Shown: positions 35,862-44,605 of the stretch, piece after piece
Layout: every line of letters starts with the position of its first letter
How positions within the stretch are numbered: position 1 is the first letter of the stretch
Notes under the pieces: generated by a model
Database searches by the model: none
Told to the model about the DNA's origin: nothing
The model's input: the letters and a program-made list of their open reading frames with translations, nothing else
Program-made: the position numbers and the translations under genes
DNA from: Candidatus Peregrinibacteria bacterium RIFOXYB2_FULL_33_20
GTDB lineage: Bacteria; Patescibacteriota; Gracilibacteria; UBA1369; GWF2-33-10
Reading direction: 5' to 3'
NCBI GenBank assembly: GCA_001788835.1
Contig: MFXK01000001.1
Span: 1-64,000, forward strand
Length of the DNA stretch: 64,000 bases

Positions 35862-37115
35862 ATGCCCAAAATTGAACTGCTTGCCCCGGTTGGATCTTTT
35901 GCCTCGTTACAGGCCGCTATTAAAGCAGGTTGCGATAGCGTGTATTTTGGTGTTCATCAACTTCATATGAGAGCTAGATCTGCACATAATTTTAGCTTAG
36001 AGGAATTAACTGAAGTTGTTAAAATTTGTAAAAAAGCAAAAGTTAAAACTCATATTACACTAAATTGTCTACTTTATGATCATGATTTGATTTTGATGAG
36101 AAAGATTATTGATAATGCTAAATCTAAAGGGGTTGATGCGTTAATTGTTCAGGACGCTGCGGCAATTTCTTATGCTCAGGAAATTGAGATGCAGATTCAT
36201 GGATCAACTCAGTTATCAATTTCGAATTTTGAGTCACTTAAATTTTACGCTAAATATTTTGATACAATTGTTTTGGCGCGTGAGTTGGATTTGAAAACGA
36301 TCAAATATATTTGCAATAAAATTAAAGAAGAACAAATAAAAGGTCCTTCAGGAAAATTAGTTAAAATAGAAATTTTTGGTCATGGAGCGTTATGTATTGC
36401 TCAGAGTGGCCGGTGTCAGATGAGTATTTTGCAAGCAAACGCTTCGGCTCAAAGGGGGGCATGTCTTCATGAATGCAGGAAAAAGTATAGAATTATTGAA
36501 GATGAAACTGGAAAAGAATTGATGATGGATAATGAATTTATTATGAGCCCGAAAGATTTATGCACGTTGCCATTTTTGGATCAAGTGGTGGATACTGGCA
36601 TTAGTGTGTTGAAAATCGAAGGGCGTGGTCGATCAGCTGATTATGTTGATACTGTTATTCGCGTCTATCGACAAGCTTTGGACAGTATTGAACAAGAAAA
36701 ATTTTCACAACACAAAGTAGACAAGTGGATGAAAGAACTTGAAAAAGTTTATAATAGGGGGCTTTGCGATGGATATTATTTGGGTAAGCCTTTACCTGAT
36801 TTTAGTTGTGATTCAGGCAATAAATCGTCTGAAGAAAAAACTTATATTGGACAGATTCAACATTATTATGACAAAGCTAAAATTGCAGAAATTAATGTTT
36901 CCGCACATTCTTTAGCCAAAGGAGATAGGATTGTCATAATTGGCAATACAACAGGAGTTATATATTCACAAGTTGAGTCAATGATGGAGCGGGATAAGTT
37001 TGTTGAAAAAAGTGGCAAGTCTAGTTTGATTACAATACCTTTAGATAAGAAAGTTAGGCATAATGATAAGGTATATGTGGTGAGGGAACGAAAAATTTTG
37101 AATTCTAAATTTTGA
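35862..37115 (+). CDS. Peptidase U32-family protein (TrhP/YrrO-like)
   Basis: A 417-residue protein of the collagenase/U32 family. The opening I-E-L-L-A-P-V-G-S-F-A-S-L-Q-A-A-I is typical, as is the signature E-I-F-G-H-G-A-L-C-I-A-Q-S-G-R-C-Q-M-S with its Cys. Bacterial relatives (TrhP/RlhA) hydroxylate tRNA U34 or 23S rRNA C2501 and use an Fe-S cluster; true peptidase activity is doubtful. ATG 35862 directly precedes the conserved strand. The small ferredoxin follows 49 bases downstream, a sensible electron donor. Which RNA is modified is inferred. Confidence 0.88.
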   Translation: MPKIELLAPVGSFASLQAAIKAGCDSVYFGVHQLHMRARSAHNFSLEELTEVVKICKKAKVKTHITLNCLLYDHDLILMRKIIDNAKSKGVDALIVQDAAAISYAQEIEMQIHGSTQLSISNFESLKFYAKYFDTIVLARELDLKTIKYICNKIKEEQIKGPSGKLVKIEIFGHGALCIAQSGRCQMSILQANASAQRGACLHECRKKYRIIEDETGKELMMDNEFIMSPKDLCTLPFLDQVVDTGISVLKIEGRGRSADYVDTVIRVYRQALDSIEQEKFSQHKVDKWMKELEKVYNRGLCDGYYLGKPLPDFSCDSGNKSSEEKTYIGQIQHYYDKAKIAEINVSAHSLAKGDRIVIIGNTTGVIYSQVESMMERDKFVEKSGKSSLITIPLDKKVRHNDKVYVVRERKILNSKF

Positions 37116-37125
37116 ATTTTGAATT
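37096..37125. repeat. AT-rich spacer repeat
   Basis: TTTTGAATTCTAAATTTTGA followed by ATTTTGAATTG; overlaps the end of the U32-family gene, whose stop lies inside it. Confidence 0.5.
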
Positions 37126-37164
37126 GGGGAAATAGAAAAATAATATTAAATATTTAATTTATTT

Positions 37165-37410
37165 ATGAAAAAATCAAAAATTGTACATGATCGGGATAAT
37201 TGTATTGGATGCAATGCTTGTGTGATGATTGCACCGCAAAGTTGGGTGATGGATGAAAAAGAAGGCAAAGCTTTTTTAATTGGATCAAAAAAGAAGAAAA
37301 ATTTGTATGTAGCTGAAATTTTTGATTGTGATGTAGATGTTAATAAAAAAGCAGAATCAGCTTGCCCAATGAGAGTTATTAAGGTGGAAGGAGAGAAAAG
37401 ATTTAGCTAA
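37165..37410 (+). CDS. Single-cluster ferredoxin
   Basis: An 81-residue [4Fe-4S] ferredoxin: C-I-G-C-N-A-C (residues 13-19) plus the distal Cys-Pro in S-A-C-P-M-R-V-I supply four ligands. It starts with Lys-rich M-K-K-S-K-I-V-H-D-R-D-N and has an acidic middle. It may serve electron transfer, possibly to the U32-family Fe-S enzyme upstream (49 bases). Its stop overlaps that of the convergent DUF3307 gene by 4 bases. Confidence 0.88.
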   Translation: MKKSKIVHDRDNCIGCNACVMIAPQSWVMDEKEGKAFLIGSKKKKNLYVAEIFDCDVDVNKKAESACPMRVIKVEGEKRFS

Positions 37411-37967
37411 ATAATTATATTTAAAATGCTTAAAATTATTATTATAATAATAGTTCGTTTAACCATACCATAATAATTTCGTTTATATTTTAATTCCTTG
37501 TTTTTGATTCTTTTTATTTGAAATTCGATAATATCATAAATATATGAGCTAGTTGTGATAAATAAAAGAAATAATACTGGCCATATACTTCCATATAAAA
37601 ATGCAAAAATTGGATTTGATAAATTTGGAATTAATTCTAGTGCATACCAATAAAGGATTGTAAATGCTGTGAAATGTACAACCTGGTCAAAAACAAAAGC
37701 TGGAAATTCACGATTTGGATATCTTTTTACAAACTCGACTTTCCATACATCTTCTAAAAAGTGCGTTAAATAAACCAACAATAAGCCAATAACAAAGCCT
37801 TGATAGCCTAAATATGGGAATAAGAAGACTAGATTTACTATCAGCAAAATTAAAACGTGTACCAAAATTCCCATAATGTTTTTTTTCTTCCAGGTAATTA
37901 ATCTGTTTGGTTGCAGCATGAAATCGCCAATTAAATGTGAAGCAATGATGTATAGATATAAAACCAT
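37407..37967 (-). CDS. DUF3307 multi-pass membrane protein
   Basis: A 186-residue integral membrane protein with about five hydrophobic helices. The opening A-S-H-L-I-G-D-F-M-L-Q-P and the later L-T-H-F-L-E-D and F-D-Q-V-V-H-F-T-A patches match DUF3307, with conserved His/Asp likely within the membrane. Function unknown. The cNMP-binding gene lies 3 bases upstream on the same strand, so they are almost certainly co-transcribed, suggesting a link to that ligand signal. Confidence 0.82.
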   Translation of the reverse strand: MVLYLYIIASHLIGDFMLQPNRLITWKKKNIMGILVHVLILLIVNLVFLFPYLGYQGFVIGLLLVYLTHFLEDVWKVEFVKRYPNREFPAFVFDQVVHFTAFTILYWYALELIPNLSNPIFAFLYGSIWPVLFLLFITTSSYIYDIIEFQIKRIKNKELKYKRNYYGMVKRTIIIIIILSILNIII

Positions 37968-37970
37968 TAA

Positions 37971-38417
37971 TTAAATTTTATTTTCGTTCTCCTTCATCCT
38001 TCTCAGACATTCGTCACTTAAGTGGAAAGCCATGTCAGGACTATTGGCTACTAATTCAAAGAAAATATTTTTTTTAAGAATAAAAATTTCAGAATCCTCG
38101 ACGGTTTCTACACTGGCACTTCTTGGCATGTCAGACATTAAAGCCATCTCTCCAAAAAAATCGCCTTCTCCTAAGGCAGCAAAAATATTTTTGGCACTAC
38201 CTTCACCTTTGTAAATTTGAACTAAACCTTTTTTGATGATGTATAGAGCATCAGCCGTATCTCCTTCATTAAAAATTGTGTAGTCTTTTGGGTAAAAATT
38301 AAGTTCAATTTTTTTGATTATATCCTGATGTTCAGCTTCATTTAATTTTTCAAAGATGGGGATTTTTTGCAAAATGGGAAGGATAGAATAGCCCTGATTA
38401 TTGTTTGTTTGTGCCAT
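37971..38417 (-). CDS. Cyclic nucleotide-binding-domain protein
   Basis: A 148-residue cNMP-binding β-roll: F-E-K-L-N-E-A-E, G-D-T-A-D-A-L-Y-I-I-K-K-G-L-V-Q-I-Y, and F-F-G-E-M-A-L-M-S-D-M-P-R-S-A-S-V, the phosphate-binding cassette with conserved Glu and Arg. No HTH follows, so it is a sensor without its own DNA-binding domain. It is first in a two-gene unit with DUF3307. Ligand identity (cAMP or other) not determinable. Confidence 0.88.
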   Translation of the reverse strand: MAQTNNNQGYSILPILQKIPIFEKLNEAEHQDIIKKIELNFYPKDYTIFNEGDTADALYIIKKGLVQIYKGEGSAKNIFAALGEGDFFGEMALMSDMPRSASVETVEDSEIFILKKNIFFELVANSPDMAFHLSDECLRRMKENENKI

Positions 38418-38531
38418 GTTTTTTGGACTTAAGGTTGTTAAAAAATTGCCAATTTTCGTGTAATTATATCATAAATTATGATTTATGCAAAGGCGTATAA
38501 CATAAAAATCAATTTTGTTAGTTTAAGATTA

Positions 38532-38560
38532 TTGTTATATCAGTTATGAAATGATACAAT
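38532..38560 (+). promoter_or_regulatory. Promoter for the amidase-SpoIID gene
   Basis: TTGTTA (38532-38537), 17-bp spacer and TACAAT (38555-38560), 20 bases before the ATG. Confidence 0.55.
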
Positions 38561-38580
38561 ATTAAGAATAACTTTTCTGC

Positions 38581-41500
38581 ATGAATTTCCCAATAAAAAT
38601 GATAAAAAACAAACTGAGCTTTGTTTTAGGATTAAGCATCTACTTATTGTGGTCTTTATTTTTTACTTCAGCTCAATCGGGAATTTTGTTTTCTGCTTTT
38701 CAAGAAAATTTGGATTTAGTAATCCCTTCAGAAAAAAGCGCGTCTTTTCTTGAAGTCCCAAATAATGAAATGGGCTTTGAGTATACCTCAGCAGTGGTTA
38801 ATCCGGAAAATGAATTTCATGCTTTGGCTTTTGCTTTGGACAAAGAACAACCACTTAAGACTTCCATTGATTTATATGCCAGGGTTTATAGTGGTGACAG
38901 TTGGACAGATTTTAGCTTAATAGAAGAAGATGATGATGGATATGTTGACCCTTCATTGTCTAGTTATCTTTTTTCTACGCCTGTTAGCAGTGCTTATCAA
39001 TATAAAATTGTTCTTAAAACAGAGGAACCCACGGTTAGTCCAAAAATAAATTCAGTATCCGTGAAAGCGATTGATGCTAGACAAGCTGATCAGTCAGTGA
39101 ATTTATGGGATGGTTTTATTGCCTCCCTGAATGTTTATTCGCCAACGGATGAACTACAAATTATACCCAGAAGTAAATGGGGGGCTGATGAATCTTTGAC
39201 GGTTTATCAGGATCAAGATTTGGCTGATACTGATTCCGTAAATTTTAACAGTGATAAAAATGAATTTGAAATAAAATACGCTGACGAATTAATAGCTTCT
39301 AAAATTATCTATAAAGATGATGATAAAACATATAAATGGCCGATTACTTATCCTCAATCAGTGCAATTGATTGTTGTTCACCATACGGCCAGTGATTACA
39401 CCTCTTTGGATAGCACGGAAGCCTCAATTAAGGCTATTTATTACTATCACGCGGTCAGTCGTGGCTGGGGGGATATTGGCTATAATTTTTTGATTGATAA
39501 AGATGGCAAAATTTATGAAGGCCGTAAAAATAGTTCGAGTGCTTTGAAGAATAAAGAACCAATGCCAGTTGGCGCTCATGCCAGCGGTTTTAATCATGGT
39601 TCGGTGGGAATTGCCATGATTTTGAATGCGCAAGAACACGAGCCAAGTTTGCCAGCCTTGCAGAGCTTGATGGCTTTGTCTGATTTAATCCTAAAAACTT
39701 ATAATATTGATGATTCCACCAAAGCTTCCATGCGAGGCATAAGTTTGGATAGAATTATTGGACATCGCGATGTTGGCAGGACTCAATGTCCTGGTGATAA
39801 GTTATATGCGCTACTGCCGGATATTAAGAGTTTGGTTTTTGATAATTTAAATAATGAATTATGGGGTTCAGATACCGATATCAATATCAATATCAATAAA
39901 GCGGATTATGATTTTGAAGAAGTGACGGATAGATCAACAGTGACTTTATTGCCGCAAGAAGCTCAGACTCTGACAATCAACTTAAAAAATATCGGCACTA
40001 AAACTTGGGACAAAAATACCGCCATTTTATTAACTAAAGACAGAACCGATGAAGCTAAAGTTTATTTTACTAATAACCAAGGAGTAGCTTTGGCAATGTT
40101 TTATATGACTGAGTCGCAAGTAAAACCAGGTGGAACCGGTACTTTTATTATAAAATCTAAATCTAAATTAGCAGATGGTTTTCTTAATTTTCAGGGTTAT
40201 TTAGCGGTTAATGGTAAAAAGAAATCTCCTAAATCCATTTTTTTGCCTTTTTATATCCAGCAAATTAAGCCTAATTATGAAATTGTCAAAACTTCAATTT
40301 CTAATAAGTCTTTGAATCCAGGGGAGAATTTTAACGCGACCATTATTTTGAAAAACACCGGTAATATCACTTGGAATGCGGATACATTTTCTCAGTTGAA
40401 ATTAATAGATAGTAAATTTAATCTTGGTCAGGTAATTTCTAGCGATCCGGTTGCTCCTGAGAAGAGTGTGGAAATTAAAGTCAAACTGAAAGCGCCATCT
40501 GATTTAGGTGATTATTTAGAAAATTTATCTTTTAGTATTGGCGACTCAAATTTAGCATTAGTTGGTAAAGCTATTAATTTGCAAGTTTCAGTGATAGACA
40601 AAAGCAATCCGATTATCATGGTTAGTCGACCTAGCAAATTTTATTTTAATCCGGAAGAAAGTTATCGAATAGATATGGCTTTTAAAAATACTTCGACCAC
40701 TGATTTGTTAACCAGGGGGAACAATGTTTTTGCTTTCAAAGTGATCAAAAACCCGATCATTGGTATTGATAAAGTAAATATTTTGAAAAAAGAGATTAAA
40801 TCAGGGACAGAGTTTACGGTTACTTTTATACTCAAAGCGCCCAAGCAAGCAGGTACTTATTCTATTTACTTAATGCCCACGCAGAATGGTAAAAAATTAA
40901 ACAGCCAGTATTTATCTTATAAATTTAGTGTCAAAAATAAACAAAATATTGACAATAAAGAGCCAGAAATTAGAGTAGCCTTGGGATCTTTGAATATTGA
41001 TAATCCAGCCATTACAGCGGATAAAAACTATACTTTGTACCTTGGATCGCAAAAATATAAAGATATTCCTGCTAATGAAATAGTTGGATTAAGACAAGAG
41101 AATAGTGTGGTTAATATTGTTTTTGCTGATCAATCTGAATTATCTACCAGCGATCCGGTGAAATTTGTGCCAAGTTCAGACGGTATTGTTTCGATTGCTA
41201 ATTTTGAGCATCAGCCTGAATGGGATAGCAGTGATAGCTTGAATGATAATATGTATCGTGGGATTTTGGAGGCCCGAATTTATAATAATAAATTAATTTT
41301 GATTAACGAACTGCCTTTGGAAAGTTATTTGAAGGGTTTAGGGGAAGTATCTAATAGTTCTGCTTATGAAAAAATTAAAGCAATTATCGTAGCTGCTAGA
41401 ACTTATGCCTCTTATTACTTATTCGTAGATAAAAAATTTCCTGATGCGCCATATGATTTGAATGATGATCCTAGTGTTTCGCAAAAGTATTTAGGCTATG

Positions 41501-41826
41501 GTTTTGAAATGCGCACCCCAAATTTGGTTAAAGCCGTAGATGACACCAAGGGAGAAATGGTGACTTATGATGGATTTTTGGTGAAAACGCCTTATTTCAG
41601 TTCAACCGATGGAATAGCCACCAAGAGTGCTGAAGAAGTTTGGGGATGGACGGATACTCCATATTTAGTCTCTGTGCCTGATAATTTATGTAAAGAAAAG
41701 CAGTTCAAAGGCCATGGGGTTGGATTAAGTGGATGCGGAGCCGAAGAAGCCGCTAAGTTAGGCAAAACTTATAAAGAAATTTTAAAATATTATTACACTG
41801 GAGTTGAGATTGAAAAGAAATATTAA
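38581..41826 (+). CDS. PGRP-type amidase fused to Ig-like repeats and a SpoIID transglycosylase domain
   Basis: A 1081-residue exported wall enzyme. Residues 1-30 are a signal/anchor. A PGRP/amidase_2 domain spans about 195-420: V-V-H-H-T-A (H267/H268), G-H-R-D-V (H395) and Q-C-P-G (C403) supply the zinc ligands, so it should cut the bond between MurNAc and the stem peptide. About 430-830 are Ig-like repeats (L-K-N-I-G-T-K-T-W-D and L-K-N-T-G-N-I-T-W-N). The last 230 residues are SpoIID: P-L-E-S-Y-L-K-G-L-G-E with catalytic E922, Y-F-S-S-T-D-G, V-W-G and G-H-G-V-G-L-S-G-C-G. SpoIID cuts glycan strands stripped of peptides, so one chain may carry both steps. Own promoter at 38532. Confidence 0.93.
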   Translation: MNFPIKMIKNKLSFVLGLSIYLLWSLFFTSAQSGILFSAFQENLDLVIPSEKSASFLEVPNNEMGFEYTSAVVNPENEFHALAFALDKEQPLKTSIDLYARVYSGDSWTDFSLIEEDDDGYVDPSLSSYLFSTPVSSAYQYKIVLKTEEPTVSPKINSVSVKAIDARQADQSVNLWDGFIASLNVYSPTDELQIIPRSKWGADESLTVYQDQDLADTDSVNFNSDKNEFEIKYADELIASKIIYKDDDKTYKWPITYPQSVQLIVVHHTASDYTSLDSTEASIKAIYYYHAVSRGWGDIGYNFLIDKDGKIYEGRKNSSSALKNKEPMPVGAHASGFNHGSVGIAMILNAQEHEPSLPALQSLMALSDLILKTYNIDDSTKASMRGISLDRIIGHRDVGRTQCPGDKLYALLPDIKSLVFDNLNNELWGSDTDINININKADYDFEEVTDRSTVTLLPQEAQTLTINLKNIGTKTWDKNTAILLTKDRTDEAKVYFTNNQGVALAMFYMTESQVKPGGTGTFIIKSKSKLADGFLNFQGYLAVNGKKKSPKSIFLPFYIQQIKPNYEIVKTSISNKSLNPGENFNATIILKNTGNITWNADTFSQLKLIDSKFNLGQVISSDPVAPEKSVEIKVKLKAPSDLGDYLENLSFSIGDSNLALVGKAINLQVSVIDKSNPIIMVSRPSKFYFNPEESYRIDMAFKNTSTTDLLTRGNNVFAFKVIKNPIIGIDKVNILKKEIKSGTEFTVTFILKAPKQAGTYSIYLMPTQNGKKLNSQYLSYKFSVKNKQNIDNKEPEIRVALGSLNIDNPAITADKNYTLYLGSQKYKDIPANEIVGLRQENSVVNIVFADQSELSTSDPVKFVPSSDGIVSIANFEHQPEWDSSDSLNDNMYRGILEARIYNNKLILINELPLESYLKGLGEVSNSSAYEKIKAIIVAARTYASYYLFVDKKFPDAPYDLNDDPSVSQKYLGYGFEMRTPNLVKAVDDTKGEMVTYDGFLVKTPYFSSTDGIATKSAEEVWGWTDTPYLVSVPDNLCKEKQFKGHGVGLSGCGAEEAAKLGKTYKEILKYYYTGVEIEKKY

Positions 41827-41828
41827 AG

Positions 41829-41862
41829 AAATTCTAAATTTTGAATTTTGGATTCTAAATTA
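41829..41862. repeat. AT-rich spacer repeat
   Basis: AAATTCTAAATTTTGAATTT then TGGATTCTAAATTA; near tandem AAGAATT units at 41873-41893. Confidence 0.5.
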
Positions 41863-41908
41863 AAAAAATAATTAAGAATTAAGAATTAAGAATTTAAAAT
41901 TATGCTCT

Positions 41909-42214
41909 ATGAAACCAATCCCTGTTGAAACTAATGAGTTAGAAATTTCTTTTGAAATTTGTCCGATAGATAATATCAAGGTCACGCAGACTAGGATTAA
42001 TAAGGTGCGTGATAAAATTAAAAAACTAGAAAGTGATGGCGAAAAAAGTATTTTGCTGAAATTATGTGAAATTCTGATTGATATTGTGGAAAAATGGGAT
42101 AAAGGGCGCAATATAGATTTAATCACTCAAGCTATTCATTGTTTGCAAAAAGCTTCTGTTTGTTTGGCGAAAGAAAAATTCAAGTTTTTAAATTTTAAGA
42201 AAAAAAAGTCTTAA
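41909..42214 (+). CDS. Hypothetical small helical protein
   Basis: A 101-residue protein I do not recognise. It is mostly charged helix (V-R-D-K-I-K-K-L-E-S-D-G, L-L-K-L-C-E-I-L-I-D-I-V-E-K-W), with four Cys and a very basic end (K-F-L-N-F-K-K-K-K-S). No signal peptide or TM. It precedes purE on the same strand with a 54-base gap, so co-transcription is possible but no link to purine synthesis is evident. Confidence 0.5.
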   Translation: MKPIPVETNELEISFEICPIDNIKVTQTRINKVRDKIKKLESDGEKSILLKLCEILIDIVEKWDKGRNIDLITQAIHCLQKASVCLAKEKFKFLNFKKKKS

Positions 42215-42268
42215 TTTTTGGCAGGTATACATGTTAAAATGTTTTTAGTATTTTGTATCTAAAATTTT

Positions 42269-42751
42269 ATGGTTGCAAAAAAAGCGTTAGTGGGGGTAAT
42301 CATGGGCAGTAAATCAGATTTGGAATCTATGCAGGCGGCTTGTGATATTTTGACTGAATTTGCGATCCCTTATGAACGAAAAATAGTGTCTGCCCATCGC
42401 ACGCCTGATCTTATGTATGAGTACGCCAAAACTGCTGAGAAAAGAGGTTTGGAAGTGATTATTGCTGGGGCAGGTGGTGCCGCTCATTTGCCTGGGATGA
42501 CCGCGTCTTTGACTTCTTTGCCAGTGATCGGAGTGCCAGTGAAGTCTAGTAATTTAAATGGGTTAGATTCGCTTTTGTCAATTGTGCAAATGCCAGGAGG
42601 TATACCGGTTGCGACTGTGGCTATTAATAATTCCAAAAATGCTGGGATTTTGGCGGCGCGAATTTTGGGTATTAAACATAAAGATATTGCCGATAAAGTG
42701 AAAAAATATATGAAAAGCATGGAAGTTTCTGTTGAAAAAACAAAAATTTAA
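42269..42751 (+). CDS. purE: N5-carboxyaminoimidazole ribonucleotide mutase
   Basis: PurE class I rearranges N5-CAIR to CAIR in de novo purine synthesis. G-S-K-S-D-L-E-S-M binds phosphate; S-A-H-R-T-P-D-L-M holds the catalytic His; [12 protein letters not shown] is conserved. 160 residues, normal length. purK follows 21 bases later, so the two form the classic pair and an operon. No other purine genes are in the window. Confidence 0.95.
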   Translation: MVAKKALVGVIMGSKSDLESMQAACDILTEFAIPYERKIVSAHRTPDLMYEYAKTAEKRGLEVIIAGAGGAAHLPGMTASLTSLPVIGVPVKSSNLNGLDSLLSIVQMPGGIPVATVAINNSKNAGILAARILGIKHKDIADKVKKYMKSMEVSVEKTKI

Positions 42752-42772
42752 TCTTAGTTAAGAACTAAAAAT

Positions 42773-43903
42773 ATGATTACTCCGGGTGCTTGTATAGGTA
42801 TTTTAGGCGGAGGACAGCTTGGCAGAATGCTGGCTTTTGAAGCCAAAAGAATGGGCTATTTTGTTATAGTGTTGGACCCAACGCTAGATTGTCCAGCGGC
42901 GCAGGTATGTGATCAGCAAATAGTGGCTGAATATGATGATTTAAATGCCGCTTTAGATTTAGTTTCTAAATGTAACGTGATTACTTATGAATTTGAAAAT
43001 GTTGAGGTGACGATTGTGGAGGAATTAGAGAAAAATATTGGCGTTTATCCTGGATCAAAAGTTTTGAGAACCACTCAACATCGTTTTTTGGAAAAAAGTT
43101 TTTTTAAAGATAGTCGCATTTTGGTAACAGATTTTGCTTTGGTGCAAAATTTAAATGATTTGAAGCAAGCGGCCATTAAAATAGGATTCCCAGGGATTTT
43201 GAAAACTTGCCGCTTTGGTTATGACGGCAAAGGACAAAGGGTTTTAAAAAATTTGAAAGACGCGGAAAATGCTTTTAATGAATTTAAAGATCAAGACTTG
43301 ATTTGGGAAAAAATGGTTGATTTTGACAAAGAATGCAGTGTTATTGCTTCTCGAAATTTAAGTGGAGAAATTGTTATTTATCCAATTTCCGAAAACATTC
43401 ATAAAGATAATATTTTGGATATTAGCATTGTGCCGGCCAGGATTTCTGAAAAATCCAAGCAACAAGCTATTCAAGCGGTCAAAACTATTGCTGAAGATTT
43501 AGAAATAGTGGGGACATTTTGTGTGGAATTTTTTGTGCTGAGAAACGGGGAAGTAATGGCCAACGAAATTGCTCCCAGACCTCACAATTCGGGACATTAT
43601 TCTATTGAAGCTTGTTATACCTCGCAATTTGAAAATCAGCTGAGAGCAGTGTGTAATTTGCCTTTGGGATCGCCTGATTTGATTATGCCAGCAGTTATGG
43701 TGAATATTTTGGGGGATGGACAAGGGAATACTTTCAGTGGTGCGGAAGATTTATTAAAAGCTAAAGGCGTGTATTTGCATCTTTATGGTAAAGCCGTTGC
43801 GAAAGCCCAACGAAAGATGGGACATATTACGGTTTTGGATCAGTCAGTTGACCAAGCTTTAGAAAAAGCTCTAAACTTACGTCAGCAAATAAACTGGATT
43901 TAA
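42773..43903 (+). CDS. purK: 5-(carboxyamino)imidazole ribonucleotide synthase
   Basis: An ATP-grasp enzyme making N5-CAIR from AIR, ATP and bicarbonate, the step before PurE. It begins I-G-I-L-G-G-G-Q-L-G-R-M-L, with Y-D-G-K-G-Q-R in the grasp loop, and later E-I-A-P-R-P-H-N-S-G-H-Y-S-I-E. 376 residues, normal length. Pairs with purE. AIR is also the substrate of ThiC, whose gene lies 700 bases away on the other strand. Confidence 0.95.
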   Translation: MITPGACIGILGGGQLGRMLAFEAKRMGYFVIVLDPTLDCPAAQVCDQQIVAEYDDLNAALDLVSKCNVITYEFENVEVTIVEELEKNIGVYPGSKVLRTTQHRFLEKSFFKDSRILVTDFALVQNLNDLKQAAIKIGFPGILKTCRFGYDGKGQRVLKNLKDAENAFNEFKDQDLIWEKMVDFDKECSVIASRNLSGEIVIYPISENIHKDNILDISIVPARISEKSKQQAIQAVKTIAEDLEIVGTFCVEFFVLRNGEVMANEIAPRPHNSGHYSIEACYTSQFENQLRAVCNLPLGSPDLIMPAVMVNILGDGQGNTFSGAEDLLKAKGVYLHLYGKAVAKAQRKMGHITVLDQSVDQALEKALNLRQQINWI

Positions 43904-43932
43904 TTTTTCATTTTACTTTTTAATTTTAATTT

Positions 43933-44604
43933 ATGCGTAGTTATAAAAAATTAAGCTCAATAGCTTTCATATTGGCCTTAATGTTTGTGTTATCTGGCTG
44001 TTCAGTAATTTCTAGCGTGAAAGAAAAGTTTTTGTCTGAAGATAGTGGTGGTACTAATGAAGTTACGGATGATTTCATCGTGAATGATGAGGAAGAAACG
44101 CCACTGGGAACAGATTCGGAAGACAGTTCCCAGCAAGATTCTAGTTTTTTATATGAAAATTATAATTATGAATATAGTTTGGAAGTGCCAAATGTTTATG
44201 ACATGGAATATTTGCCATCAGCCACCTTGGAAGATGTTGATGAAAATGCTAAACATGCCAATTTTTATAAAGGAGAAGATTTAGCTTCTAATTTGGCTTT
44301 TAAAATTTTCACCACTGATGCGGTAGAAAAAAATAAAACTTATTTAGGACAAGACCCGGTAGCAACTATCAAAGTGGCCAATACTAATTTCTATCAATAT
44401 TTAATCTCTCAAGATGATTGCGTTAAAATGACTGATTTTGGCGATAATAACTGTAGCGGTCCAGCAGTCGTCTTAAAAAGTTATAAATATGATTATCAGT
44501 ATTTAATGGTGTTCTATAATAAGACTGAAATTGATAGTGAGATCCAGACGGTTTTGGATGCTTTTGTCTTTACAGGTGATGGTGAAGAGCCTGCGGTAAA
44601 GTAA
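43933..44604 (+). CDS. Predicted lipoprotein
   Basis: Residues 1-23 form a lipoprotein signal (Lys pair, hydrophobic core, L-S-G-C with lipidated C23). A Ser/Asp/Glu-rich linker follows to about residue 72, then a 150-residue domain with two Cys and Y-N-Y-E-Y-S-L-E-V-P at its start. This resembles small extracytoplasmic domains often seen in candidate-phylum lipoproteins (photosystem-PsbP-like in outline, not established). The gap after purK is 29 bases. It converges with thiC, one base apart. Surface location firm; role unknown. Confidence 0.7.
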   Translation: MRSYKKLSSIAFILALMFVLSGCSVISSVKEKFLSEDSGGTNEVTDDFIVNDEEETPLGTDSEDSSQQDSSFLYENYNYEYSLEVPNVYDMEYLPSATLEDVDENAKHANFYKGEDLASNLAFKIFTTDAVEKNKTYLGQDPVATIKVANTNFYQYLISQDDCVKMTDFGDNNCSGPAVVLKSYKYDYQYLMVFYNKTEIDSEIQTVLDAFVFTGDGEEPAVK

Positions 44605-44605
44605 T

